Under the pieces are notes generated by a model, which saw only the letters and a list, made by a program, of their open reading frames with translations, was not told the DNA's origin and made no database searches. The position numbers and the translations under genes were made by a program. Shown one piece after another: positions 13,963 to 25,168 of a stretch of 64,000 nucleotides of DNA. How positions within the stretch are numbered: position 1 is the stretch's first letter; each line of letters starts with the position of its first letter. The stretch comes from Siphonodentalium dalli (lineage: Eukaryota; Mollusca; Scaphopoda; Gadilida; Siphonodentaliidae), in NCBI GenBank assembly GCA_032622095.1, contig CP136066.1, forward strand, positions 110,009,319 through 110,073,318, read 5' to 3'.

Positions 13963-14770
13963 GACATTAAACTCAAGAAAACCCGCGAAAACAATACAAA
14001 ATCACATTTAATGTTTTAAGTTATTTCCTTCATAAAAAGAATCTTCGTGATAATGAACCCTCTCAATACTTTAGAATATAGAATTAACCTTAAAATAACA
14101 AAAACCTTCGGAATAGAGAACCTTCGGAATAAAGAACCTTCGGATTGGTGAACCTTCGGAATAGCGAACATTCAGAGAAATTTCGGAATAGTGGACCTTC
14201 GGGATAGTGAACCTTCGGAATAGAGACATGCCCCCCAATATTCATATTATATGCCCAGAGTTCAAAGGTATGGGCCCATAAAATTCTAAATTTGGCCCTT
14301 AAAATATTGAACTCCAAATTGGAGCCCACACAGAACATCACTTAAGTCAACTGTACCTGTGTCATGTCCCAATGCGGGAGGGTCCATATATACCACAACA
14401 TTCATATTATATGCCAAGAATTCAAAGGTATGGGCCCACGTAATGACATTAATTCTCAAGAAAACCCGCGAAAACAAAAACAATCACATTTAATGTTCTA
14501 AGTTATTTCCTCCTGTATCTGTATCGGTATGCGCGCAGGGTCAGTTCGGATGTGAGCGCACACTCCATAAAAAGAATCTTCGTGATAATGAACCCTCTCA
14601 ATACTTTAGAAATAGAATTAACCTAAAAATAACAAAAACCTTCGTAATAGAGATCCTTCGGAATAGCGAACCTTCGGAATAGTGAACCTTCGAAATAGCA
14701 AATATTCAGAATAGAGAACCTTCGGAATAGTGGACCTTCGGGATAGCGAACCTTCATAATAGAAGCATGT
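13963..14770. repeat. Duplicated module with ACCTTCGGAATAG arrays
   Basis: A segment at 13,963-14,230 recurs at 14,445-14,765. Both run through AAAACCCGCGAAAACAA, ATAATGAACCCTCTCAATAC and an array of ~16-bp units (GAACCTTCGGAATAGN). The second copy carries ~60 bp of extra sequence (14,510-14,570). A third shared block, ATTCATATTATATGCC to GTATGGGCCCA, lies at ~14,240 and ~14,400. CCTTCGG motifs also recur in the inverted repeats near 44.2 and 46.9 kb. No coding potential. Confidence 0.75.
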
Positions 14771-15092
14771 CCCCACAATTACACCGTGACTCTATCGGTA
14801 CGGTTTATACTCAAGTACGAAAAAATACCTAACCATTCGTCCAGTGGATTATCGATCGAACACAGAATATGAAAAACACTAATACAGCTTACACCAATGT
14901 GTGGCGTAATAAGAGAACGTGCACCAAACATCGGGGGTATATATGAGCACGTGAAACATAGTGGGTATATGAATGACCATTGAACTGGCAGTTTCCACCG
15001 CTCCCGCACGCCGAATTTGACGTCACCTGACGTCGGATCCTTAGGTCAGCTACAAATTATTCTTATTGGTGTGAATTAATCTGAGAATATAT

Positions 15093-15251
15093 TGTGGCAT
15101 GACTATTATACATGCTCTAGACTTGTACTGTTTCGAGTTGCTTTGGAATGTCAAGGTTACCAGGAGAGTAACTTCCGGTTAAATGGAGATTGAATATTAA
15201 ATAATAATCGTTCACTAGAAACTCCTTTTCTATACTCTTTATATCACTACA
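15093..15251 (+). repeat. 5' LTR (159 bp)
   Basis: Runs from TGTGGCATGACTATTATACA to CATATCACTACA-type 3' sequence. It is identical to 27,368-27,526 except at two positions (C/T in CATGYTCTAG and T/C in ACTCTTYATATC). Its TG...CA termini are the usual retroviral-type ends. Confidence 0.95.
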
Positions 15252-15269
15252 TGGTGACAGCGGTGGTGC
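15252..15269 (+). promoter_or_regulatory. Putative primer binding site
   Basis: TGGTGACAGCGGTGGTGC starts directly after the 5' LTR. A TGG at this position is typical of a tRNA-primed minus-strand start. The matching tRNA was not determined. Confidence 0.6.
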
Positions 15270-15278
15270 TCGTCAAAT

Positions 15279-15769
15279 ATGGCAACATTCCAGGTTTCAC
15301 CACCCGAAGCATTCGACTTCCTGGGAGAAATGGGCAAGAAGGTTCGACCGATTCCGAATAGCATCGGGGCTCTCAACTCAGAAGAAAATCAGATAAATGC
15401 TCTTATATACACAATGGGTGAGAAGGCAGATGATGTCTTTGGATCCTTAGAATTTTCGCCACCAACTCAAGGTAATGCAAATAATCCTGCACTTGATGAA
15501 TCTAAAGTCTACGCAACTGTGAAACAGAAATTTCAAGACTTCTTCATAGTCCGCAGAAACATTATATATGAACCTGCAAAATTCAACGCTCGAGTTCAAC
15601 GAGAAAATGAATCTATTGGAGACTTCATCACTGATTTGCATGCATTATCAGAACATTGTAACTATGGGGTATTGAGAGACGAACTTATACGTGACAGAAT
15701 TGTGGTTGGAATTCTTGATAAAACACTCTCAGAGAGGATGCAGTTGAACCGCAAACTGACACTTCGCGA
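15279..15769 (+). pseudogene. gag, N-terminal part (retrotransposon)
   Basis: A 170-codon frame starts 27 bp after the LTR at MATFQVSPPEAFDF. It reads as a retrotransposon capsid (conserved RENESIGDFITDLHAL segment and a later VVGILD). The true gag sequence runs to about LTLRD, where the 6.66 kb element is inserted. The last residues and the stop at 15,789-15,791 come from the insert. The remainder of gag resumes at 22,437. Role: structural coat protein of the element. Confidence 0.88.
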
Positions 15770-16308
15770 CCTGATTTCCATTCTGTCCTAAGTGCATTTT
15801 TTGTGTTTCCGAGTAAATCGATTTTTAAATATCAAAGTTCTGGCAATTGGTTGTTATTAGACTTATGGTGGATATCCTGGTATCTGCCGAGAAATCAGTA
15901 TTCATTCTGCCAATAACCATCAACTTCGATAAGGAGATGCTCTTTCTTATATGATATTTCGACCAGATTCGGGAGGTGGGGTGCGATTTTTTGCATTTAG
16001 CACAATATGGACTCAGTCTTAGTAGAATATTTTTCGTGGGACACTATGGAAACGGAAATTTTTTCAGGACCGGTCTGTTCCAAGTGGTGATTATAAAAGA
16101 GATAATACGCACTTGGGACAACATGAAGAAATATTTAGTCACAATTTACCGGATAACATGATAGAATTAGAGATTACAATGTGAGCAGAGTGTGATATGT
16201 GCGCTCTTTGGAACAGTTAGCCAGCACATCGACATAGAAACAAGTATTTTGAATTGGTATTGTATGGAAAGCAAACGACTCTTGATGATATATTGCATAC
16301 GTAATTAT

Positions 16309-17397
16309 ACCCCCTTTAAAAAAAAAAAGGGGGGTATACTGTTTTGCACCTGTCCGTCCGTCCGTCCGTGCGTCCGTCCGTGCGTCCGTCCGTGCGTGCG
16401 TCCGTGCGTGCGTCCGTGAGTCCGTACGTCCGTCCGATGTCTGTTCGTGTCATAACTTGAACAGTAGTGCTCGGATCTCAATGAAATTAGGTATGGATGT
16501 TCACTATTATGAGGACATTAAATAGAGGGTTCCATCGTTTTATTTGGATTTTCCATTCTAGAGTTATTCATCTTTGTTTATCTGGAAATAGTGGCTTTTT
16601 GGTCCGTCTGGTGTCTGTTCATGTCGTAACTTCAACAGTTGTGCTGGGATCTCAACCAAATTTGGTGTGGATGTTCACAACTATGAGGACATTAAATAGA
16701 GGGTTCCATCGTTTTGTTCGGATTTTCCATTCTAGAGTTATACATCTTTGTTCATCTGGAAATGTTGGCTTTTTGGTTCGTCTGGTGTCTGTTCATATTG
16801 TAACTTCGACAGTTGTTCTGTGATCTCAATGGGATTTGGTATGGATGTTCACTGCTATGAGGACATTAAAAAGAGGGTTCCATCGTTTTGTTCCGCTTTT
16901 CCATTCTAGAGTTATTCATCTTTGTTCATCTGGAAATGTTGGCTTTTTGGTCCATCTGGTGTCTGTTCATGTCGTAACTTCAACAGTTGTGCTGGGATCT
17001 CAATGGAATTTGGTATAGATGTTCACCACTATGAGGACATTCAATAGGGGGTTCCATTGTTCTGTTCTGCTTTTCCATTCTAGAGTAATTCATCTTTGTT
17101 TATCTGGAAATGTTGGCTGTTTGATCCATCCGATGTCTGTTCAGCTCATAACTTGAACAGTAATGCTCGGATCTCAATGAAATTTTGTATGGATGTTCAC
17201 CACTATGAGGACATTTAATGGCACATTCAAATGTTTGTTTTGGTTTTTTGTTCTATAGTTATTCATCTTTGTTTATATGAAAATGCTGATTTCTGGGTCC
17301 ATATGTCTGAGTATAGCCATCATAAGTTATAGATGTGCCCACACTAGGCGGTATGCCATGAGGGGGTATGCACCGGACGACAGTCCATCTCTTGTGT
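16309..17397 (+). mobile_element. Helentron/pearl-like non-autonomous element
   Basis: The order is: ATACCCCC end (16,309-16,316) with an A-run and GGGGGGTATA, a (GTCC)n/(GTGC)n microsatellite at 16,351-16,437, five 174-bp tandem repeats, an inverted end GGGGGTAT (~17,362-17,369), then a small hairpin GGACGACAGTCC (~17,375-17,386). The pearl elements of bivalves and other Helentron-associated elements combine short subterminal inverted repeats, a tetranucleotide microsatellite and ~160-170 bp tandem repeats. The element at 44.96-46.18 kb has the same layout. Exact ends are approximate. Confidence 0.6.
16441..17310. repeat. 174-bp tandem repeat, five copies
   Basis: CTGTTC marks each unit start at 16,441, 16,615, 16,789, 16,963 and 17,137, exactly 174 bp apart. 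Each unit contains GATGTTCACNNCTATGAGGA and TCTAGAGTTATTCATCTTTG. As 174 is 58 codons, the array leaves long open frames (16,497-16,823 and 16,836-17,018) that should not be called genes. Confidence 0.95.
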
Positions 17398-17463
17398 TGA
17401 TATGGCTTCATGGAATGTACTCTTCGTTAATGTTACATTGCGAATTTGACGCGTATATGTTCA

Positions 17464-20400
17464 GGAGATATTGGTCGACATCTGCACCCCCCTCCCCAGG
17501 ACTCAACTTCACCCCACTAATTTTCTTTCTTAATGTCTCCTCTAATTTGTTTCGGTTGTTAACAAGAAAAAAAAGTGGCCGCAGAGACTCCAGACAAGAT
17601 GGCGTCCATCGTGGCGGCCATTTTGTTTATATGCATCAGGTCTCTTTGATCGCCGTTATAGTAAAGATGATATAAAAAGCGGTCTTGTTTTCCGCTCGAT
17701 TCGTTATGCTAATATACAACCCTCATAAATTAGCCAGAAGTCCGACACCAGAATTCAATATGGCGGCCAAGATGGCCGCCGAAATGTGAATATATGCTAT
17801 TTTTCTTACATTTTACCACCTTTCGTTTGTCTCTATGGGAAAATATTGGCATCTTGGCGTGAATGTATACATTTATCGTATAGAAGAGTCATTGACGAAC
17901 ACAATGGGATCATAATATACATTCATAGCGGGATAGTTTTGTCCAATAACACGTTTCCCAAATGCCGGTATAATAGGTCAAAGCCGAATCAACACTAATA
18001 ACGCGATGTAATGTTTCGAATCAATAAACGTTATTGCTATCATAACAACACCCATGCATATATATGTGCAGGAGATACTCGAGCTATGATTCCTCTTATA
18101 CCCGAGTTGTGGAATATTCATTCAAATCCAAGACGGCGGCCAAAATGGCCACCAGAAATAGAAAAATCGCCAAAAATCGCTGATTTTAACATCAGTGAGC
18201 GTTATTGTCACGACAACTCCACACCTGTTAACTATTGTGAGTTGGGAACACTTAGGCCTAGTACTTTCATTATACCATATCCAAATAAAAGTTCCCCAGA
18301 TCTAAAATGGCACCCACAATGGCGGAAAGATTTTGAAAAATCACCGAAATTCCCTCATATTCACATCATTGGGCATTATTTTCGAGACAACTGCACACAC
18401 GCGGACATTTGATTTGGAAATACTGAGGTGAAGTAATTATCTTGCATCTCATACAATAAATTGTTTTCCAAATCAAAGATAGCGGCCAAAATGGAGACCG
18501 AAATTTGAAATCAAGCTCACATTCCTTTACTTTCTTACGATGGTCGTTATTGTTATGCGAATTCTGCCCACAATTACATGTTCATATGGAACATTGATAG
18601 GAAGTATTCATTTGAGTTTGGCAAACTCTCACAGTCAAGATGGTGGCCAAACTGGCGGCCAGAAATTGAAAAGAAGTCGATATTATCACATACTAATTCC
18701 AACTTTTTGTCATTATATCGATACATATGGTCGACACTGTACATACTTTTGGCCATTTATTAGTTTCAACATAAGTCGTAGCCTCTGGAAAGATGAAAAC
18801 CCACAATTAATTATCACGATGTGGCATTTCGAAATCCATTGTCCACCATAAGCGCCCATAATGACCGTTTAGGTGCGCCAAATAGCCATAGTATGGCCTC
18901 CAAAAATCAAAACAACAGTACCTGAGCTTATTCTGATGTGCCACATTCAGCATTATCTGCATGGACCAGTTTCCGTCTCTTCGTCAGATTAATCTATCTC
19001 TCTCACACCATCACAGTTTTCTACACTTCTTTTTAGAAAGGTCCCACTAATCGGAATATTTCAAACAATACATATGCCGGTGCCCAGCTCAAGTGTTTGT
19101 CTCGAAAGCTGGGAATTCTTATCCTTATTCTTGGCGATCTTCATTCGTGGTATAGCTTATGGTATAATTCAGATGCTACATATGGGATCTGAGCGTTATT
19201 TTGCGCGATAAACTAGAAAGGAATGTGGTCGATGCACTTTGGTGACCTAATGGGGATAACAACATATACACCTGGTGATCTTACCAAACAGCCACTTCTC
19301 AATATATGGTTCATCAATTCACATACTCATCTAATGCACTGACGTACCCGGACAACTTATGTATATGGCTTCGAATGTTGAAAGCCAGACATTTGATGGA
19401 TGTCTTTCCGCTAAGTCGTAGAAGACCATAATGCATAACATACCCACACGTCTTGACCATGAACAAAAGAAAAATCTTGTTGCGTACAGCAATTGTCTCA
19501 CTGAACAAATTCAAGCAGATAATAACAATACGCACGGTGCTAGTTTGTGGGCATGTGTCATGATAGCGAAAATGAAATTGGACCATGACTGCACCGCCCT
19601 TCTTTGGGTATGTTTTAGATTCAGACATGATCTCATGTGTGGCTTTGCTTTCCTTGTATGCTAATATTGTTCCCATCCGTTTGGAAGCCGTTCACAATCA
19701 ACTGGACCAGGAGTGTACCACTGGCTACTACTATATAAGACACACACAGACTAGGGTATAGTCTTAAAGACGATGCCTTTCATAGTTGGTTGATATGTCA
19801 TACACACACTGGGTGGTGGTCGGTATGGTTCAAGAAAGTACAAATGCCACCAACACAAGGGTGAAATGTTCAACGCGAAGAACATCTAGAGGAATGTTAC
19901 GTTGATGATATCTTGCATTCAGTTCAACATACGTTGGGTAAACAAAGTGATATCTTGGCAACATCACCATTCCGACCATTTTACCATGGCCAATTTATTT
20001 CATTCCCACTATCATGGCGTATGTCCACAAACTAACACCGCGAGTATTGTTCTTCTCTGCTGGGAGCTATTCAACGAGACGACTGCGGGACATCACACAG
20101 TTTCCTTGGGATCATGGTCAAGAATTGTGGGTAGTCGGTACATTATGGTCTTCTCCTCAGCAGATATACATCTGTCCAAGGGAATGAGACAGCTAGCAAC
20201 CTTCGAAACAATGCCGAAGTTGTCCACATATGCCAATGCGTTCGCTAAGTTTGTGAGTTGACGAACCATCTATTGAGAAGTGACTAGCTAATTGGTTCGC
20301 CAGGTGTACATGTCGTTATCCCCATGGGGTATGAGACACATACATAGAGATGACATTATGCAAGCTTGTATACTCATCGACCATATGCCTTTCTAGTTCA

Positions 20401-21983
20401 AGATGACGCACAAATCCCATATTTAGCATATTTAAAATCGTAAGCTAGACACCGGAGAATGAATTGTTTGAAACGTTATGATTAGAGGGACCCTTATCCC
20501 AGGAGGTGTTGAATACTTTGTCTATGTGAGCGACCCAGATTTACCAGACAAAGAAATGGAAGCTGGTCCAGATAATTATGGACGTGATGTGGCAAATCAG
20601 AATCTGTTATCAGGTAATTGTTCTAATATTACTATTCGGCGCACCTACGGTTACGGCCATTATCGGTGTTAAGTGGAGAATGGATTTCGAAATGCCACAT
20701 CGCGATATTAATGGTGGGTTTTCGACTTTCCAGAAGGATACGAGCCATTTTATGCATTTTGATACATATTAAGTTAAACTAATAGATTGTTTATGTACAG
20801 TTTCGTCCACACATATTGATATTATGACAAAAAGTTGAAATTAGTATGTGAAAATATCGATTTCTTTTCAATTTAGCCGCCATCTTGACTGTGAGTATCA
20901 ATTGCCAAACTCAAATGAATACTTCGTATCAATATTCCATTTCAACATGTAATGGAGGGTAGAAATCGCGAAACATTAACGCCCATCGTAAGAAAGTATA
21001 GGAAATTAAGGAATGTAGGCGTGTTTTAAAATTTCGATGGCCATTTTGGCCGCCATGTTCGATTTGGAATTTTTTGTTCTTGTACCTCAGTATTTCCAAC
21101 TCAACTGTAAGCATGGATGGAGTTGTCTCGACAATAGTAGCCAATGATGTGAATATGAGGGCATTTCGGTGCCATTGTGGCGCCATTTTGGAAACTTTTA
21201 TTTGGATATGGTAAAATGACAGTTCTTCGTCTAAGTGTTCCCAATTCACAATAATAAGCAGGTGTGGAGTTGTCGTGACAATAACGCTCACTGATGATAA
21301 AATCAGCAATTTTTCTATTTTGGTGGCCATTTTGGCCGCCATCTTGGATTTGGGTGAATATTCCTCAACTCAGGTATAAGAGGAATCATAGCTCGAGTAT
21401 CTCTTGCACATATATGCATGGGTGTTGTTATGATAGCAATAAATTTCATTGATTCGAAACATTACATCGCGTTATTAGCGTCGATTCGGCTTTGACCTAT
21501 TATCTCGGCATTTGGGAAAACGTGATATTTGATAAAAATATCCCACAATTAATATGTATTATGACCCCATTGTGTTCGTCAATGTATAAATTCACGCCAA
21601 GATGCCAATATATTCCCATAGAGACAAACAAAAAGTGGTGAAATGTCAGAAAAATAGCATATTTTCACATTTCGGCGGCCATCTTGGCCGCCATATTAGA
21701 TTATGGTGTCGGACTTTTGGCTAATTTGTAAGGGTTATATATTGGCATAACGAATCGAGCAAAAAACAAGACCGCATTAGATATAATCTTCACTATAACG
21801 GCGATCAAAGAGACCTGGTGCATATACAAAAAATGGACGCCATGATGGACGTCATCTTGTCTGGAGTCTCTGTGGCCACTTTTTGTTCTTGTTAACAACC
21901 AAAAAAAATTAGAGGAGACATTAAGAAAAAAAAATAGTGGGGTGAAGTTGAGTCCTGGGGTGCAGAGGTCGACCAATATCTCC
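17464..21983. repeat. Giant inverted repeat (~4.5 kb palindrome, ~2.2 kb arms)
   Basis: GGAGATATTGGTCGAC at ~17,464 pairs with its reverse complement at ~21,968-21,983. The pairing can be followed inwards through CATTTCGAAATCCATT (18,826 / ~20,684), GACCAG (18,964 / ~20,566), GGGGATAACNACAT (19,252 / ~20,310) and TAGTTTGTGGNCAT (19,543 / ~20,020), to a centre near 19,787 with little spacer. The arms look roughly 70-75% identical by eye. The outer half of each arm is a degenerate ~175-bp tandem array, each unit holding a CAAGATGGCGGCC-type motif. The inner ORFs at 19,314-19,676 (-) and 19,902-20,261 (+) are the two arms of one sequence, with no family I recognise. Confidence 0.85.
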
Positions 21984-22436
21984 TCGACTATGTGTGTTTC
22001 TTTTCGCGGGAAAAATTTCTCTGTTCGATCGCAACTTGAGTTCCAACCTGTTCGATGTGAGAGAATTTAGCAAAATATTTCAGTTCCATCCTGTAGTAAG
22101 TGACAGTTCGTAAAGCCGAACTGCACATAGAACAACATCGATCTGAATAATTATCTGTTGTGTCTGAAACTCAAGATAGAATTCATCTTTGTTTTTAAAT
22201 GACAGGATATAACTGGCTTTATAAGTATGTTTTATTTATAGGACATAATGGTTCTAAGAAATAGTGTTTTTATGCAGAACGGACAGAAAAGAATAGCTAA
22301 TATCACCGCGAAAAAACCAGATACCGCTTAGGGGCCGGTACCGTTAGACGCGGAATTTGATGCCGATTCCAACGATACCCATACGGACGTTTCGTACCAG
22401 CATGTCACTTAGGACAGAATGGAAATCAGGTCGCGA

Positions 22437-22693
22437 CTTGCTGATGCATCTGATATGGCTCGACAGTCAGCTCAAATCGAGTATCAATCCAGAGAGATAT
22501 CCTTTGATGACGCGTCAAATTGTATAAACAGCGTTCAATTCAAAAAGACACACATTTTTTTTCGACACCAGTTAACCAGACATGCAATTGGTGTGGAGGT
22601 CAACATAAGCCAGATAGACAGGTGTGTCCAGCAAGAAATGCTATTTGTCATGGGTGTACCGTACGATTCGGGGCCATTTTTTGAAAGTCTGTA
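22437..22693 (+). pseudogene. gag, C-terminal part with zinc knuckle
   Basis: Continuation of gag after the 6.66 kb insert: LADASDMARQSAQIE, then a frameshift at a run of eight T (22,555-22,562). After it, another frame gives CNWCGGQHKPDRQVC and CHGC, a CCHC-type zinc knuckle followed by a second Cys pair. Zinc knuckles package element RNA. The frameshift disables the protein. Confidence 0.8.
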
Positions 22694-22741
22694 GAGCTTC
22701 GAGAACAAAGAGAAGGTCTGTCAATCAAATATCTGACAATT

Positions 22742-23103
22742 TTGACCAACAAGCTTCAGCTACACAACACTGGTAATGAAGTTTTCCTTGGAGGAATAAT
22801 TTCTGAACAAAAAGCTGGGTCTCAATATAATGTTGATCTGAAGATCTGCGAAGCGAATGTCACATTTCGTGTGGACACAGGAGAGGACATTTCTGTTATC
22901 AGTGAAGACACATTCAGAAAAATTCCAAATGTGGAATTGTTGAATACCAACAAAATTCTCCGTGGCGTTGACAAAGCATTATTAAACACTCATGGCTACT
23001 TCATAGCTGATATGACTTTTAAAGGAAATGAAATCCGAAAAGAGGTATACGGTACGTCATTAATAATGCTTGCAATCTACTGGGCTGCTCTGCATCTCAG
23101 AAG
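22742..23103 (+). pseudogene. pol: aspartic protease region
   Basis: A 152-codon frame contains FRVDTGEDISVIS (DTG catalytic triad, as in retropepsins) around residue 43. About 60 residues later comes a frameshift near 23,050; the correct sequence resumes in the frame starting 23,104. The protease would cleave the Gag-Pol polyprotein. Confidence 0.85.
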
Positions 23104-23711
23104 TTGGGTATTGTCTCTTTCGTTCAATCAGTCAATGCTGAACAAGAATTTCCTAGGCTGTTCGAAGGACTTGGAAAACTCTCGACATGTTATTACTTGA
23201 AATTAGAAGAAAATACCGAACCATATAATTTGACAGTGCCACGTCGAGTTCCATTACCGCTCCTACCACTTTTGCGTCAGAATCTTGATAGGCTTCTCGC
23301 CTTGGATGTCATCAAACCAGTTGATGATCCTACAGATTGGTGTGCACCTATTGTTGTTGTCCCGAAACCTAACACAAATACAGTTCGGTTGTGTGTTGAC
23401 TTAACCAAGTTGAACAATGCAGTCAAAAGAGAACGCCTCATGATGCCGTCTGTTGATTACACATTAGCACAGCTATCAGATGCAACAGTGTGGAATAAGC
23501 TGGATTGTAATTCTGGTTTTTACCAAATTTCTCTTAGTGAGCAATCTCAGCAGTTAACCACTTTCATCACGCCATTTGGTAGATTCTGCTATGCCAGACT
23601 CCCAATGGGAATTTCCAGTTAGCCTGAACATTACCAGAAACGTGTTACAGAGATTATAAAGGACATTCCCGGAGTTGTATGCATATGTGATGATATAATT
23701 GTCAGCGGACG
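23104..23711 (+). pseudogene. pol: reverse transcriptase, N-terminal part
   Basis: Ty3/gypsy RT motifs appear in order: PRRVPLPLLP, VIKPVDDPTDWCAPIVVV, VRLCVDLTKLN, KLDCNSGFYQI, TPFGRFCYARLPMGISS. A TAG stop follows at 23,620-23,622. The catalytic box reads VVCICDDIIVSGR, with CxDD in place of the usual YxDD/xxDD variants. The frame is then broken by the hAT-like element at 23,712. Confidence 0.92.
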
Positions 23712-25168
23712 CAGGGGGGGGGGGCTGGAAAAAAACTGCAGACACAGGGTGGAAAAAACTGTTTTCTTCGGTTTGGGTACCCCCCCCCAAACAGCAAAAA
23801 TTGCAGTTTTTTCCCACTGACCATTGCCCCCCCCCCCCAGACAAATCAAATTTACCCCAGCCGGCTGCAGCCGGACAACAACTCGGTTTGACCGGAAATT
23901 AAGTTGGTTCAAGTTTGAGATAAGGAGGATCTCACTAAAGTTTCTATTTTATACGAAATTTATCAATCGAGTTCACTTAATTTGATTTGAGCTGAGGTTT
24001 ACCGAGGTTCAAATAGAATGTAGTGGACAAGGTTGATCAATTATGTATAAAATAGAACATGTTTGTTATACCGATTATCAGCTGATATAGTGTTATAGAC
24101 ATATATTGTACACTGATTTAAAAAAACGCACTATTTTTAAGTTAAGGACATGCTACTGCAGTAAATCTGACAATAGCAACATAGCTTGGGTAATTTATTC
24201 TGATGAGTTTGGCATAAGATTACTAAGTTGATACTTGATAGACCGTTCCAACATTGGTCAAGTTTCCTGTTGTTTGCATTTTATTATTTCTACGAAGGAC
24301 AGAGGGCAAATGCATCAAAATGCTGCTGGCAACATATTAGTTACTCACATCTATTGAGTGCACATCTATATTGATGGATTGTTGATGCCTTTGCACTCTG
24401 TCCTTCGACTATTCATAATAACATGTGAACAACCAGGAACTTTGGCATTTTAGAGATAATCACACAAGAAGTCACCAATTGTTTGAGAATCCTGGAGAAT
24501 CACTAAGAATGTGGTTTTCTGTAGTTCACAGAATGGTCATTGTCTACCAGCCAGTAGAACGCAGATTTGTACCTCGTGGTGTCATGACATGTACAAACAT
24601 GTATATTGGTGATCGTAACGCTTTATATGCACTTTAAAAAATGACAACTAGTCATTACCTCGACTTTGAAAAAGATGCAAATGAGATGAGTGAGATACCA
24701 GCATATAACTGTTTTCGGATACCATTGGAGGAGAAATTGTTTAATACATGGGATAGTTCTGCAGTAAAAATTTGCTAGATAAGCGATCGCATGGTAGAAT
24801 TCTGCATTCGACTGGTAGACACTGACATAGTCGGCATTATTAAGAGGGTTAATGGGATCAATATCACATGTAAACCAAGACAGTGGTTATCCAAAATTGT
24901 TTTATGTGGATGGTACTACTCATGTATATTTGATCTGGATATTAAGGTTAATCCATATTCTATAAAATGAGAGAAAATTGAAGTTGTGAGTCTAAAAATA
25001 CATATTTGGAAAAAAATTACATGTAAATTTTTTCCGACAACCCCCCCCCCCCCCTAAATGAATAAGGAAAAAATTTACGTGTAAATTTTTTACGCCTAGG
25101 TACCCCCCCCCCCCCCACCCCCGGTACGTTGTGTCCCGCAGTTTTTTTCCGCCCCCCCCCCCCCCCTG
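23712..25168. mobile_element. hAT-like non-autonomous element inserted in RT
   Basis: Starts CAGGGGGGGGGGGCTGGAAA and ends in the inverted form TTTCCG(C)nTG. The heptamer GCGGACG flanks it directly (23,705-23,711 and 25,169-25,175); the next C allows 8 bp. CAG ends plus a 7-8 bp duplication fit hAT-type elements. Further C-runs beside TTTTTCC at ~25,030 and ~25,105 look like stacked copies of the terminus. No transposase was recognised in its 1.46 kb; the ORF at 24,425-24,637 matches nothing I know. Confidence 0.75.

Larger units (their letters stand above)
15770..22430. mobile_element. 6.66 kb element inserted in gag, 25-bp perfect TIRs
   Basis: The left end CCTGATTTCCATTCTGTCCT (15,770-15,794 in full) is a perfect 25-bp inverted match of 22,406-22,430. 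The palindromic hexamer TCGCGA flanks both sides (15,764-15,769 and 22,431-22,436), consistent with a target-site duplication. Excision restores gag sequence from LTLRD to the LADASDMARQ region, apart from a one-base frame difference. Inside lie a Helentron-like element with a 174-bp array and a 4.5 kb giant palindrome. No transposase frame is recognisable, so it is non-autonomous or composite. Superfamily not assigned. Confidence 0.8.

Noticed and set aside
15279-15791. 170-residue ORF as a possible domesticated host gag gene
   Set aside because: It sits 27 bp after an LTR, is cut by an insertion and continues as pol; it belongs to the retrotransposon.
16497-17018. Two long + strand ORFs
   Set aside because: They follow the 174-bp tandem repeat (58 codons) and show no protein domain.
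19314-20261. A pair of ~120-residue ORFs in opposite orientation that look homologous
   Set aside because: They are the same sequence in the two arms of the giant palindrome; no domain recognised and frames differ between arms, so not called as genes.
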